Position numbers and translations under genes: made by a program
The notes under the pieces: model-generated
Database searches by the model: none
What the model was told of the DNA's origin: nothing
The model's input: the letters and a program-made list of their open reading frames with translations, nothing else
Assembly (NCBI GenBank): GCA_021808485.1
Contig: JAKBBN010000036.1
Location: forward strand, 1-33,805
Origin: Planctomycetota bacterium
Lineage (GTDB): Bacteria; Planctomycetota; Phycisphaerae; WQYP01
DNA: 33,805 bases
Direction of reading: 5' to 3'
Shown: piece after piece, positions 1 through 9,368 of the stretch
Layout of the letters: every line of letters begins with the position of its first letter
How positions within the stretch are numbered: the stretch's first letter is position 1

Positions 1-435
1 TGCGACGTAAACTGACGACGTTTTACCGACATAAAATGGACTCCGAAAACCGGGGAAAAACTACCTTAGCAGCACGCCCAGTTTTTGGGGAGTATTACAG
101 GCCGCTGATTTATCCATACCGATCGTCGAAAAAGCTATTGTATTACGGCATTTTTCGAGCTAAAGTGATTTGTAGAAGGTTGCATGCGTTCTCGAAAATC
201 GCCGCCACTAGGTCAAGAAGCTTCTCACATTTTTAATGCACCCTGTGGCTCGTCGCGGAACAGATTCAGATGGATGTAACATGGCTCTTGAATGCCATGT
301 TTAAAACTGAAGAGTAGATCAATGCGGCAGGCGGTGACGCAGGGGTTTTTATCAGCTGCATATCGCAGTAAACCGCGGTCCGTCCGGTTGGCGGACGATG
401 TCATCGCTCGGCGTAAGAGCAAAAGGAGCTTTATC
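1..435. other. Leader region before the pseudopilin gene; no gene supported
   Basis: No open frame here has a convincing ribosome site or recognisable protein. A weak promoter-like pair lies at 138-166 on the + strand (TTGTAT, 17-base spacer, TAAAGT). An 8-bp perfect inverted repeat (AACATGGC / GCCATGTT, 8-base loop) lies at 278-301, about 135 bases before the next start codon. These would fit a leader for the pseudopilin gene, but both are short enough to be chance. Confidence 0.35.
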
Positions 436-1500
436 ATGGAAACCACCATACGCACCCAATGCATCGCGGTGGGGCAGACCGGCGCAACGATGACGAAAGA
501 TATCATGAAGGCGACGGCGCGATCGCGGCGTCGGCCCCGCGGATTTACACTCGTTGAGCTGCTGGTGGTGATATCCATCATCGCATTGCTGATATCGTTG
601 TTGCTTCCGGCGTTGGCGCAGGCGAGGATTATGGCGCTGCGGACGCAGTGTGCATCCAACCTGCATCAGATCGGTGTGGCGATGCAGGAATACGCGGTCG
701 AATTTGGGATGTACCCGCCGGGTGACACTGAAACGTATCCCATGGGTGCATTTGATAATGCCGGCTACACTCCCCCTAACGGGTCACCTTCAACGGGAAC
801 GCCGACATGGGGGCTGTCATTGCTGTTTTATGATTCCTTCAGCACGTTGCATGATGGACTTCAGATGACAAATATCCGGCCGGGGATTCTTCAGCCCACG
901 ATGACAGGCATATCGCTCATCTTTTCGCCGCAACCCGGGGTTGCCAGTATATCCGGATGGATACCCGCCCGGAGCTGGACGAGCAACGGAATGCTCCAGA
1001 ACTGGAATTTCATCTGTGGTTATTGTTATTGGGTTGATCGCGGCACAGGGGGGCTAAATCAAAGAGGTTCGATTTACAGCTTTGGCGCACCGCAGAAGGG
1101 CCAGGTGGCTGGCTACAGTCCGTCGTATGACTGGTACAGCTACGAAGGCTACCCAGGCGGTTATATAACGGATGAATATTTCAATACGGAAACCAATCAC
1201 ATGCCTGCTGAAAACCAGAATTCGAACCCGGGTTCAATCTTGTGTTCGGACGTGGCGGTAATTAACCAACCGGCAAGTCCATCCGGTCAACCTCCGTATC
1301 AGGGTGCTGAAACACTTTACGGACTTGGAAAACCCGTTTATACGGCGGTATCAAATCATGTCGACACGCCGGGCAGCAATTTGCTCCCCGACGGCATCCA
1401 TGATCTGTACAATGACGGATCCGTGATTTGGAATCCCATGTCCGAAGCAAAATTGCATTACCGATATGGTGCCGGCGGGTTGAATTATTATATCTGGTAA
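436..1500 (+). CDS. Prepilin-type N-terminal cleavage/methylation domain protein (pseudopilin)
   Basis: This is a 354-residue secreted pseudopilin-like protein of the type that is very abundant in Planctomycetota. The prepilin peptidase motif [17 protein letters not shown] starts at about residue 36, followed by the hydrophobic helix ending in LPALAQAR. The body is rich in Tyr, Trp and Gly, and near the end an H-x10-DG stretch and a YNDGSVIW motif resemble the tail of DUF1559-like planctomycete pseudopilins. The start at 436 has AGGAG seven bases upstream. It gives a long 36-residue leader, so starts at 490 or 505 are alternatives that would give a more usual leader. Its place directly ahead of exported glycan enzymes suggests a surface or substrate-binding role, which is inference. 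The family is secure; the function is not. Confidence 0.88.
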   Translation: METTIRTQCIAVGQTGATMTKDIMKATARSRRRPRGFTLVELLVVISIIALLISLLLPALAQARIMALRTQCASNLHQIGVAMQEYAVEFGMYPPGDTETYPMGAFDNAGYTPPNGSPSTGTPTWGLSLLFYDSFSTLHDGLQMTNIRPGILQPTMTGISLIFSPQPGVASISGWIPARSWTSNGMLQNWNFICGYCYWVDRGTGGLNQRGSIYSFGAPQKGQVAGYSPSYDWYSYEGYPGGYITDEYFNTETNHMPAENQNSNPGSILCSDVAVINQPASPSGQPPYQGAETLYGLGKPVYTAVSNHVDTPGSNLLPDGIHDLYNDGSVIWNPMSEAKLHYRYGAGGLNYYIW

Positions 1501-1519
1501 TTAGCGGTGCATTATCCCC

Positions 1520-1553
1520 GGCAGTCCGCCGGTACCAAGGCCGGCGGATTGCC
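1520..1553 (+). terminator. Stem-loop just after the pseudopilin gene
   Basis: Twenty bases after the stop codon there is a 13-bp stem (one G-U pair) with an 8-base loop, arms GGCAGTCCGCCGG and CCGGCGGATTGCC. No T-run follows, so it may be a Rho-aided terminator or an mRNA-stabilising hairpin. It separates the pseudopilin transcript from the GH31 gene. Confidence 0.5.
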
Positions 1554-1910
1554 CATTACTGTTTACCCTCAGCCATGTGTTCCGCCGGACGAAAGTATTG
1601 CACATCCCAGGCAGGGGCACATTGGAAATCCACGGAGATATTGATCCCTCATCGCGAATTTAGCTTTCCATTTGAAATCGGTTTGTTCAGGCCATTGCAA
1701 TGGTTATGAGTGGTCGCGTTTTCGGCGATTCAGGCCTTCAGTGTCGGCGGGGCCCGGCAGGCTTTATCGAAATGAATTTGAGGCGGGAAGCCTGTATCAT
1801 AATAAATCGATTTTCACCGGGCTGAACGCCGGCCATCGTGGAACACAATCGCCCGGCTGCCGCTGTTCGGCAGATCATTTTAATCTTACAGACGCAAGGA
1901 TAATTCAATA
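1554..1910. other. Intergenic region before the GH31 gene
   Basis: No gene is supported here. A weak + strand promoter candidate is TTGAGG at 1778-1783, with TAATAA at 1800-1805 after a 16-base spacer. It would give a leader of about 100 bases. An AAGGA ribosome site at about 1898 serves the next gene. Confidence 0.35.
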
Positions 1911-4172
1911 ATGGAAAAATCAGGCCCGCCGGTATTGGTTACGCGCCGCAAAGCGCTGGGAACGCTGGCCGCCTTGGCGGCGACCGTGGAATCCGTGTTT
2001 CCGGCCTCCGCCCGCCCGGACAACGCTTCACCGGAAAAACATCGCCAGAACGATCCGCACGGCCTTATTGAGTCCGGCGGCTTGTCCGCGGCGCACATTA
2101 CGGAAGTATATCCCGGAGTGTGGAAAGTCCATTTTGGCGGAGCCTCCGAAGTTGTCACTCCGTTGACATTTCGCTCCGCGACGGTTGATCCCGCTGCCAT
2201 TGGCGCACTGCCCGCAGTGCCATCCATTCCCTTGGATACCGGATCAATGTCATGGACCCTGTCGGCAAGGGGAGTGTCGGTGCAATTGCCGATGACCCCG
2301 GATGAGCACATTTACGGTTTGGGATTGGACACGGCAATTTTTGATATGACCGGGCGCCGGGCCATCTGTTGTGCATCGGATCAGCCCCAGGATAAGATGA
2401 ATTATTCGCACGCGTCGCTCCCATTTTATGTTTCCAACCGGGGCTATGGGGTGTATGTGGACACCGCCCGGTATGCATGGATTTATACTGGCGATGTGGC
2501 GCCTGCCGCATACTCGGGTCTTGGCGCAGGGGAGGGCGAAGGCCATGCGGCACTTCATACGCGGGAATTGTACCAGCCCCGCGTGCTTGCGCATAAAACA
2601 ATGCTGATCGACGTGCACCCTTCACAGGGTGTCGATATCTATATATTCGGGGGCCCGACGCTGCGCGACGCGGTGCAGCGTTACAATCTGTTTTCCGGGG
2701 GCGGCGCTGTTCCACCGCTCTGGGGACTGGGCATGCACTTCCGCAGTGCGTCGCAAATGCCCGGCAAGCAGATTTCGGCATTGGCCCGGCGCATCCGGCG
2801 TGACCGCCTGCCGTTTACGATGTGGGGCCTGGAGCCGGGCTGGCAAAGTCATGCGTACCCCTGCTCGTTTATGTGGAACAAGGAGCATTTTCCGGATCCG
2901 GATGCATTCATTAATCAGATGAAAAAAATGAATTTTCATTTGAACCTCTGGGAGCATGCCTTTACGAGTCCGTTGTCGCCAATGTACGGCAAAATAAAGT
3001 CGTGGTCCGGCAATTACCTTGTCTGGGGCGGCCTGGTGCCGGATTTCGGTTCACGCCCCCTGCGGAAAATCTGGATGGAGCATCATGACCGGATCATGTT
3101 CGATAAAGGCGTTGACGGTGTAAAGCTCGATGAATGCGATAACCAGCCTTACCGCGCCCACCCCTGGTCATTTCCTGAAGCCAGCGTGTTTCCATCGGGA
3201 CTGGATGGGGAACTGATGCACAGTCTGTTCGGGGAACTGTACCAGCAGACCATGATTGAGCCATTAACGCGGCGCAATCTTCGCACGTGGGGCCTGGTGC
3301 GTAATACGTTTTCGCTGGCCGCACCCCTGCCGTTCATGGTGTACAGTGACAGTTACGATCTTACTTGCTACCTGCGGGGTATTTGCAAACAGGGTTTTTG
3401 CGGGCTTATGTGGAACCCGGAAGTGCGCCAGGCGGCATCGGTGGAGGATCTGTACCGGCGCATTCAATTGGTCATTTTCTCGCCCATGGCGGTAGTGGAT
3501 TGCTGGTACATGAACCTCCCGCCGTGGCTGCAGGTGAACCGGGATTTAAGCAACCATGGCGAATTGATGGCCAATCACCAGGCCGTCACTGAGGCGGTGC
3601 GCAAACTCTTTGAATTACGGATGAGCCTGATTCCCTACCTCTACACGGCATTCAACGATTACCGCCTGACCGGAATGCCGCCGGTTCGGGCCATGGTGAT
3701 GGATTGGCCGGAGGACATCCACACCCACGGGATTGACGATCAGTTCATGTTCGGTCCTGCGGTGATGGTGGCTCCGATCCTGACGGGCCAGTCCAAGCGG
3801 CGCGTCTATCTTCCGCACGGCGAATGGTATGATTTTGCCACGCACGAGAAATTCAAAGGTGGAGGATGGATCACGATCGGCAAGCCGCAGGAAGAAGTCC
3901 CGATGTTTGTGAAATCCGGCGTACTGCTGCCGCTGGCCCGGCCGGTGGAATATATAACGCCGACAACCTGCTTTGATATCACTGTCCATGTATTTGGTGA
4001 TTCGCCTGAACCAATCACACTGTATGAAGATGACGGTGTGACGCTGGATTTCCGTCGCGGAAAGCAGAACCGCATGGCGGTAAGCTGGGCGAACGGCGGG
4101 GGTGAATTAAAGAAAACGGGCAATTATCATGGACCGTCTCGCTATCGAATCACGGATTACAGGCGAGTTTAG
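1911..4172 (+). CDS. Exported glycoside hydrolase family 31 (alpha-glucosidase/alpha-xylosidase type)
   Basis: This 753-residue protein begins with a twin-arginine-like signal (TRRKALGTLAALAA at about residues 12-25, ending near PASA), so it is probably exported folded. The layout fits GH31: an N-terminal beta domain with the family-like segment EHIYGLGLD, a (beta/alpha)8 barrel from about residue 260, and a C-terminal beta domain ending in a YEDDG motif. The segment VDGVKLDEC places the likely catalytic nucleophile at Asp407. Asp480 in VYSDSYD is the likely acid/base. GH31 enzymes retain configuration and cleave alpha-glucosides, alpha-xylosides, alpha-galactosides or sulfoquinovosides; the substrate cannot be told here. 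It is the first enzyme of the glycan cluster but is separated by 417 bases from the following operon. The family call is firm. Confidence 0.9.
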   Translation: MEKSGPPVLVTRRKALGTLAALAATVESVFPASARPDNASPEKHRQNDPHGLIESGGLSAAHITEVYPGVWKVHFGGASEVVTPLTFRSATVDPAAIGALPAVPSIPLDTGSMSWTLSARGVSVQLPMTPDEHIYGLGLDTAIFDMTGRRAICCASDQPQDKMNYSHASLPFYVSNRGYGVYVDTARYAWIYTGDVAPAAYSGLGAGEGEGHAALHTRELYQPRVLAHKTMLIDVHPSQGVDIYIFGGPTLRDAVQRYNLFSGGGAVPPLWGLGMHFRSASQMPGKQISALARRIRRDRLPFTMWGLEPGWQSHAYPCSFMWNKEHFPDPDAFINQMKKMNFHLNLWEHAFTSPLSPMYGKIKSWSGNYLVWGGLVPDFGSRPLRKIWMEHHDRIMFDKGVDGVKLDECDNQPYRAHPWSFPEASVFPSGLDGELMHSLFGELYQQTMIEPLTRRNLRTWGLVRNTFSLAAPLPFMVYSDSYDLTCYLRGICKQGFCGLMWNPEVRQAASVEDLYRRIQLVIFSPMAVVDCWYMNLPPWLQVNRDLSNHGELMANHQAVTEAVRKLFELRMSLIPYLYTAFNDYRLTGMPPVRAMVMDWPEDIHTHGIDDQFMFGPAVMVAPILTGQSKRRVYLPHGEWYDFATHEKFKGGGWITIGKPQEEVPMFVKSGVLLPLARPVEYITPTTCFDITVHVFGDSPEPITLYEDDGVTLDFRRGKQNRMAVSWANGGGELKKTGNYHGPSRYRITDYRRV

Positions 4173-4355
4173 CGTGTCATGAAAGCCGAAGCTGCGTTTA
4201 CCGCAACCCAGGTGCGTTTCATGCGGTCGCAGCGCCATTTACCTTTGCGACTCGCAAGCTTGGGTCTTTATTGAAAGGATGCTGTTGTTGTTACCGGCTG
4301 CGAACCGTGAAATAGGTTTCGCTTGTGTTGCGGGTTCAGAAATGTCATGACCGGC

Positions 4356-4372
4356 CGCATGATTATCATGCG
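4356..4372. promoter_or_regulatory. 17-bp perfect palindrome, candidate operator
   Basis: The sequence CGCATGAT-T-ATCATGCG is a perfect inverted repeat around a single central base. It lies in the intergenic gap about 217 bases before the lyase start. Palindromes of this size with an odd centre are typical binding sites of dimeric repressors. The cognate regulator is not in the window. Confidence 0.5.
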
Positions 4373-4481
4373 AAGTTGTGAGGATTCTGAGGGTTAACCT
4401 CGGCAACGAAATTAAAATGTGATCCGAAGGGTTTGGGCGGGCGGCGTTGTTGGATAAAGGCGCCTGCGCCGCAGTGTCTGG

Positions 4482-4494
4482 TTTCATGATGAAA
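4482..4494. promoter_or_regulatory. 13-bp perfect palindrome, candidate operator
   Basis: The sequence TTTCAT-G-ATGAAA is a perfect inverted repeat with a one-base centre, 95 bases before the lyase start. Its 11-bp core TTCATNATGAA recurs at 28451-28461. Confidence 0.45.
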
Positions 4495-4589
4495 TGTTTG
4501 TATTCGGGATTGATCAAAAGCATCGGCACCTGCCTTAATTGGATGGCTGCAATAAAAGATGATCGTTATTTGGATGACAAGGATTGCAA

Positions 4590-6953
4590 GTGAGTGTGAA
4601 CAACAATATCGACCGACGTAATCTGATGAAATCGGGTATTTTGCTTAGTTCGGTGATATGGCAAAACAAATCTCTGCCGGCGGACATGGTTGCCCGGCAA
4701 TCGGGCGGCGGCTCTGCGTCCCCCGATCCATTTTTCCAGCAGCATCCGCGGCTTTTTTACAATGTCGCGTCGCTGAAGGGTTTGCGCCGCTGGCTGGGTT
4801 CAAACGCGGCGGCCCGCCATTCGCTGTTCAAGCGGGGCGGGGAATTGCTGCATGCCGACTTTATTCCCGAAGCGGACGCCGAGAAAGGGCCCGGCCAACA
4901 GGCGAGATTCGGATCTTCAGGCGACCAGATGATGGAAATGGGCTTGAATCTGGGCGTCCTTTATCATCTCACCGGCGATAAGCGCTACGCGGACAAGCTT
5001 CGCCGTGCGATGTTTTACTATGCACAATACACGCATTGGACCGCGCCGAGTTTTTTTCATCGATCCCCGCCCTGGCATTCGGAATTAGATACGTCAACAT
5101 TCGCATTTGGCTATGCCGCCGGTTATGACGCGTTATGCGGGTTTCTTTCCGACTCGGACCGCAAGGAAATTGCCACCGTCATGGTTCGCAAGGCGGTTTT
5201 ACCCATTCTTGACGATTGGATATTGCCTGGTCGAAGGATTCAGTCGCTGGATTCCATGGGCCACAACTGGTGGGGAGTCTGCGTAAGCGGCGCCGGACTT
5301 TGTGCCCTATCGCTGCTGGGTTACGATTCGCGGGCTCAGGACTGGATTGGCGCGATAGACATCGGATTCAAACAATGGTTTGACTATAAGGGCAATGTGC
5401 TGCAAAACCGAGTCGCCACGTTCGAGCCTTCCGGGCCATCCTACGAAGGTGTCGGCTATACCGACTACGGTGTAAGTCAATATCTCCAATATCGATTGGC
5501 CTGGCAGAATACCTTTCCAGGTCGGAAACCGGCGGATATTGAGCGGCTCAAAGACCTCTCCCGCTTTTTTCTCCATACTCTTTATCCAACGTCAAAGAGG
5601 TCTTTTGCCGTTAACTTTAACGACAGCGGGTTGCTGGGCGATTCCACTCCGACCATATTGCTGTTGATTGCATGCGGATTGGGAACGCCGGAATCCAGCC
5701 GATATCTTGAATTGGTACATACCCATCTGGAGGGGACCATGCTTTCGCTGCTGCGTCAGTATCGCAAGCCGGTCGCGGCAACGGATGTGCCGACGTCATA
5801 TGCCTACCCGAAAATGGGCTGGGCGATGATGCGCACATCATGGGAAAATGACGCGGCATTTCTGGCGGTAAAGTCCGGTTATACATGGAATCATGCGCAT
5901 GCCGACGCCGGCACATTTATGCTTTTCAAGAATGGGTTGCCGCTGATTATTGATTCGGGCCTCTGTTCTTATTTCCGGCCGGAGTATACCCGGTATTATC
6001 GGCAGAGCAGGGCGCACAATGTCATTTTATTTAATGGCATGGGGCAACCCGAACTGGATTTATTCGATGGCTGCAAGTTTTCCGGTCACCTGCACAGCAT
6101 GATCGACGGGTTGGGCCTGAAATACATCTGCGCCGACGCCACCGGCCCGATGGCCCGGTTTTTTGTGCGGAATTATCGTCATTGGATATGGAGCGGGGAT
6201 GTTATCCTGATCGTAGACGATGTGCGTGCGCACGTCGCCGGAAAGCTGGACTGGCTTTTGCACTTCGAAGGGAACTACACGAAGGCGCCGGGAGGAGGGG
6301 TCCACCTGAAAAATGGAGCGGCGGAGGCGGTGGTCAAAATCCTGTATCCAGATACAAAGCTCAGTCAGGCAACCGGACTGGCCAACGAACAACCGGATAA
6401 GAAGGTCCCATATCTGGTCTTTTCCCATGATGCCGATGGGCAATTGTGCCAGTTCGTGACGGCTATCTGCTTAAACCCGCTGGCAATGCCGACATTTGAG
6501 ATGCAATCCACCGGAGATCACCTGTCCGTGCGCGTGCGGACGGCTGATACGGTGGAAGACATTTATCTGGATCTTCGTGCCATCCGCACGCCGGGTACAA
6601 TCCGTGAAAACGCCGAAGGTTACCTGACGGATGCATATTTGCTGCATCTCACACGTGACAATTCACCGAATCGGCCCATTAAGCGGTATTTTATGTGTGA
6701 TGGCAGCTATCTTCGGCACAAGGATAAAAGCGTCATCGAATCCCTTTCCAAACTGACTGCATGCTGGTCATCAGGCCGGACGCCGGAAATTTATTCCAAT
6801 GACGGGTCTGACTTTATTCAGATTGCCGCGAACGAGGGCTGCCGACAAGCGCGGTGGAATGGCCGACTTATCAACGGCACTTATGACAGCGCCGCAAAAC
6901 TTCTTGTTTTGGATAAACGCGAAGATGCGAATGCCGCAAAGGACATCCGTTAG
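4590..6953 (+). CDS. Exported heparinase II/III-family protein (polysaccharide lyase type)
   Basis: This is a 787-residue exported protein with an N-terminal DRRNLMKSG twin-arginine-like segment. The first half looks like an (alpha/alpha)n toroid, with helical pairs such as DKRYADKLRRAMFYYAQY. The second half has the heparinase II/III signature: NHAHADAGTF (His435, His437) followed by RAHNVILFNGMGQ (His476, Asn477). Known members cleave uronic-acid-containing glycans such as heparin, heparan, alginate oligomers and related polymers by beta-elimination. I chose GTG at 4590 because AAGGA sits about seven bases upstream; TTG at 4584 is in frame but too close to that site. It heads a tight operon: the next gene starts 21 bases after its stop. 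The substrate is unknown. Confidence 0.87.
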   Translation: MSVNNNIDRRNLMKSGILLSSVIWQNKSLPADMVARQSGGGSASPDPFFQQHPRLFYNVASLKGLRRWLGSNAAARHSLFKRGGELLHADFIPEADAEKGPGQQARFGSSGDQMMEMGLNLGVLYHLTGDKRYADKLRRAMFYYAQYTHWTAPSFFHRSPPWHSELDTSTFAFGYAAGYDALCGFLSDSDRKEIATVMVRKAVLPILDDWILPGRRIQSLDSMGHNWWGVCVSGAGLCALSLLGYDSRAQDWIGAIDIGFKQWFDYKGNVLQNRVATFEPSGPSYEGVGYTDYGVSQYLQYRLAWQNTFPGRKPADIERLKDLSRFFLHTLYPTSKRSFAVNFNDSGLLGDSTPTILLLIACGLGTPESSRYLELVHTHLEGTMLSLLRQYRKPVAATDVPTSYAYPKMGWAMMRTSWENDAAFLAVKSGYTWNHAHADAGTFMLFKNGLPLIIDSGLCSYFRPEYTRYYRQSRAHNVILFNGMGQPELDLFDGCKFSGHLHSMIDGLGLKYICADATGPMARFFVRNYRHWIWSGDVILIVDDVRAHVAGKLDWLLHFEGNYTKAPGGGVHLKNGAAEAVVKILYPDTKLSQATGLANEQPDKKVPYLVFSHDADGQLCQFVTAICLNPLAMPTFEMQSTGDHLSVRVRTADTVEDIYLDLRAIRTPGTIRENAEGYLTDAYLLHLTRDNSPNRPIKRYFMCDGSYLRHKDKSVIESLSKLTACWSSGRTPEIYSNDGSDFIQIAANEGCRQARWNGRLINGTYDSAAKLLVLDKREDANAAKDIR

Positions 6954-6974
6954 CTTTTCTGGAGATAATGACCT

Positions 6975-8360
6975 ATGACTCGATTATCAAGGCGCAGTTT
7001 GTTAACGGGCTTGGCGGCTGCGGGAGCCGTGTCCCTGGCTGACCGCCCCGCAGGCATGGTTGGCGCATTGCCCGCGGTTGCCGATAACCCGTCTGCAGGT
7101 GCGTTGTCGCCTGCGGAAAGGAAAACCGCCAAACGGAAACTGATGGAATATTTTTCTTCAGTAGCGCCGAAAATGCTGCGACCGGCGATGGGAATCTTGC
7201 GCCATCCCAGTATATCTCCAAGCCTTCCGGGGGATGCGTACAACACGCAGCTATGGGACTGGGATACGCTCTGGACGAGCCGCGCGTTATTCCATCTCGC
7301 ACGCATGGCCGCGGATCGAAGTCTGTTCAATCAGGTTGGATTGCATGCGCAAGGCAGTCTTCTGGATTTTCTGGATCATCAGTCCGATACCGGCCGTATT
7401 CCTATCATGATAGAGGTGCACAACCCCGATCGCTTCAATTGTCTGAGCTCCGCGGCTCCCAATCACAGGAATCAGGCCAAACCGATATTCGGACAGTTGG
7501 CGCTGCTGATTGCCGATGAATTGCGGTCCGTCGATTGGCTGCGGTCAAAATTTGACCACATCCTTCGTTTTTATGATTCATGGATTTCGGGCAACCGGGC
7601 CTCTTTGGGTTTGCTGGTGTGGGGTGATGATGTGGCGATTGGCGATGACAATGATCCCACGACATTCGGGCGTCCCTTCTTTTCGTCGGCCAACCTGCTG
7701 CTTAATTCTCTGTACTATGCCGATCTTCGCGCATCGGCCGAACTGGCGCATCGTCTCAATCGTGTGCAGGATGCCAAACGTCTGGCCGCCATGGCAAAGG
7801 AACAGGGAGCAAATATCCAGAAATACTGCTGGGATCCGCGCGATCAATTTTATTACACCGTGGACGTGCAGTGCGTGGATAAACGCAGAGAGTTGATTCC
7901 CTGGGACCAGCACGAAGGCATGGCCATGTCGTGGAAATGCCTGCCATTGCGCATTCAGATGTTCACGGGCTTTCTGCCCATGTGGGCCGGGCTGGCAACG
8001 CCCGGGCAGGCGGCCATGCTGGTGAAGCAGCATTACCTTGACACCAAGACATTTAATTCACCCTTCGGCGTCCGATCGCTTTCGCGGCAGGAAACCATGT
8101 ACTCCTTGCAGTTCAGTTCTAATCCCAGTGACTGGCTGGGCCCCGTATGGATCATGACCAACTATTTCGTCTGGAAAGGTTTGAAAACCTACGGCTACCA
8201 TGCCGAGGCAACGGTGTTGGCCGACAAAACCCTGCGATTGCTGGCCGACGATCTTGCCAAACATGGATGCCTGAATGAATACTACCACCCGGAAACCGGG
8301 GCGCCGCTGGGGCAGAAAGGCTTTCTTGACTGGAATATGCTGGTTCTGGAAATGGCATAG
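6975..8360 (+). CDS. Exported GH37/GH63-like (alpha/alpha)6 glycosidase
   Basis: This 461-residue protein has a clear twin-arginine signal (SRRSLLTGLAAAGAVSLA). The QLWDWDTLWTSRALFHLAR segment near residue 95, the acidic GDDNDPTTFGRP segment (Asp224, Asp225, Asp227) and the closing NEYYHPETGAP (Glu435) followed by FLDWNML match the trehalase / mannosyl-oligosaccharide glucosidase (GH37/GH63, 'MGH1-like') fold. In that fold an Asp and a Glu in equivalent places act as acid and base. These enzymes invert configuration on alpha-glucosides or mannosyl-glycerates. The exact family and substrate need a profile search. It sits 21 bases after the lyase and 7 bases before the next gene, so co-transcription is likely. 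Confidence 0.83.
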   Translation: MTRLSRRSLLTGLAAAGAVSLADRPAGMVGALPAVADNPSAGALSPAERKTAKRKLMEYFSSVAPKMLRPAMGILRHPSISPSLPGDAYNTQLWDWDTLWTSRALFHLARMAADRSLFNQVGLHAQGSLLDFLDHQSDTGRIPIMIEVHNPDRFNCLSSAAPNHRNQAKPIFGQLALLIADELRSVDWLRSKFDHILRFYDSWISGNRASLGLLVWGDDVAIGDDNDPTTFGRPFFSSANLLLNSLYYADLRASAELAHRLNRVQDAKRLAAMAKEQGANIQKYCWDPRDQFYYTVDVQCVDKRRELIPWDQHEGMAMSWKCLPLRIQMFTGFLPMWAGLATPGQAAMLVKQHYLDTKTFNSPFGVRSLSRQETMYSLQFSSNPSDWLGPVWIMTNYFVWKGLKTYGYHAEATVLADKTLRLLADDLAKHGCLNEYYHPETGAPLGQKGFLDWNMLVLEMA

Positions 8361-8367
8361 AACGAGT

Positions 8368-9312
8368 ATGAGAATACCGCCGAATTTGAATCGTGGTTTT
8401 CCGGCGACATTATTCGCGGCCGCAGTGCTGTCCGCAATATTGTGGCCCGTCTGCATTGCCTTCGCGCGGGTAAAACTTTTAAAGGTGGAACCGAGCCGAA
8501 CTGATCCGGCGATCACGAACGTTCACGGTCCGAATATCGCGATTTATGATCCTCAGGCGCCGGACCGTCACCGACTGCTGCTGTTTATCGTGGGGACTGG
8601 AGCCACGGCCTTGGGCAGTCGACGGATTGACACGGTGTTTGCGAAATGGGGTTATCATGCCGTCAGCATTGACTACAACGACAACGTCATTGCCGTTGCC
8701 TGTGCCCACAGTCGGAACCCGGAGGCTTTTGGCGAGTATCGCGACGCCATTGTGACCGGCGCTCCGGTCTGCAAACTGGTGCATGTGACGCCGGCGGATT
8801 CCATCATAAACCGCTTTCAAAAAATGTTGTTGTACCTTGTGAAGCATGACCCCCGTGGTGGATGGGGGCAGTTCATGAAAGGTGGCAAGCCGGTATGGCG
8901 AAACGTCATTGTCGCCGGCCATTCACAGGGTTCCGGCCATGCCGCTTACCTCGGCAAACTGTTTAGAGTGGATCGGGTGCTGATGTTCTCCGGGCCGCAG
9001 GATTTTATGGATCGTTATCGGCGGCCGGCACCGTGGCTGTCCGAAAAAAGCGCCACGCCGCCCGCCCGTTTTTTTTCCTTTCTGGCCCGCAAAGATCCGT
9101 TTAACGTCCGACATCAAATCGCCAACTGTGTGGCGTTGATGCATTTATCCAAACCGGCGACATTGATGGTTCAACCGGGCAAAACGATTTCTCCGGACCG
9201 CGGAATACGGATTTTGATAAACAACCTTCCTGTCAAAAACCCACACGGTTCCACACTTCTGGTACGATTTAAGAATGTCTGGAAATACATGGTTACAGCC
9301 CGGATTCGATGA
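8368..9312 (+). CDS. Secreted alpha/beta hydrolase with lipase box (possible carbohydrate esterase)
   Basis: This is a 314-residue protein with a Sec-type signal (hydrophobic stretch at about residues 11-33). The lipase box GHSQG puts the nucleophile at Ser186. A beta strand-loop with VGTGA near residue 76 could form the oxyanion hole. SGPQD near 208 and FLARKDPFN near 238 sit where the acid strand of the fold is expected. The start at 8368 follows the preceding stop by seven bases. A longer in-frame start at 8275 would overlap the upstream gene by 86 bases and gives no signal peptide, so I rejected it. It resembles the BPSS1187-type alpha/beta hydrolases from memory; that is not certain. Within this operon an acetyl- or feruloyl-type glycan esterase is a reasonable inference. 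Confidence 0.78.
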   Translation: MRIPPNLNRGFPATLFAAAVLSAILWPVCIAFARVKLLKVEPSRTDPAITNVHGPNIAIYDPQAPDRHRLLLFIVGTGATALGSRRIDTVFAKWGYHAVSIDYNDNVIAVACAHSRNPEAFGEYRDAIVTGAPVCKLVHVTPADSIINRFQKMLLYLVKHDPRGGWGQFMKGGKPVWRNVIVAGHSQGSGHAAYLGKLFRVDRVLMFSGPQDFMDRYRRPAPWLSEKSATPPARFFSFLARKDPFNVRHQIANCVALMHLSKPATLMVQPGKTISPDRGIRILINNLPVKNPHGSTLLVRFKNVWKYMVTARIR

Positions 9313-9368
9313 GCACAATTCGCAGCGTATCATAGTAGAGTTCTGTCGGAACATGGAGATGAATTAAC

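Larger units (their letters stand above)
4173..4589. other. Regulatory-looking intergenic region before the lyase operon
   Basis: No gene is supported. The region carries two perfect odd-centred palindromes (listed separately) and extra ATGAAA / TTTCAT half-sites at about 4180-4222. This is where control of the four-gene operon starting at 4590 would be expected. Confidence 0.5.

Noticed and set aside
225-659. - strand open frame over the pseudopilin start
   Set aside because: It is the antisense shadow of the pseudopilin N-terminus.
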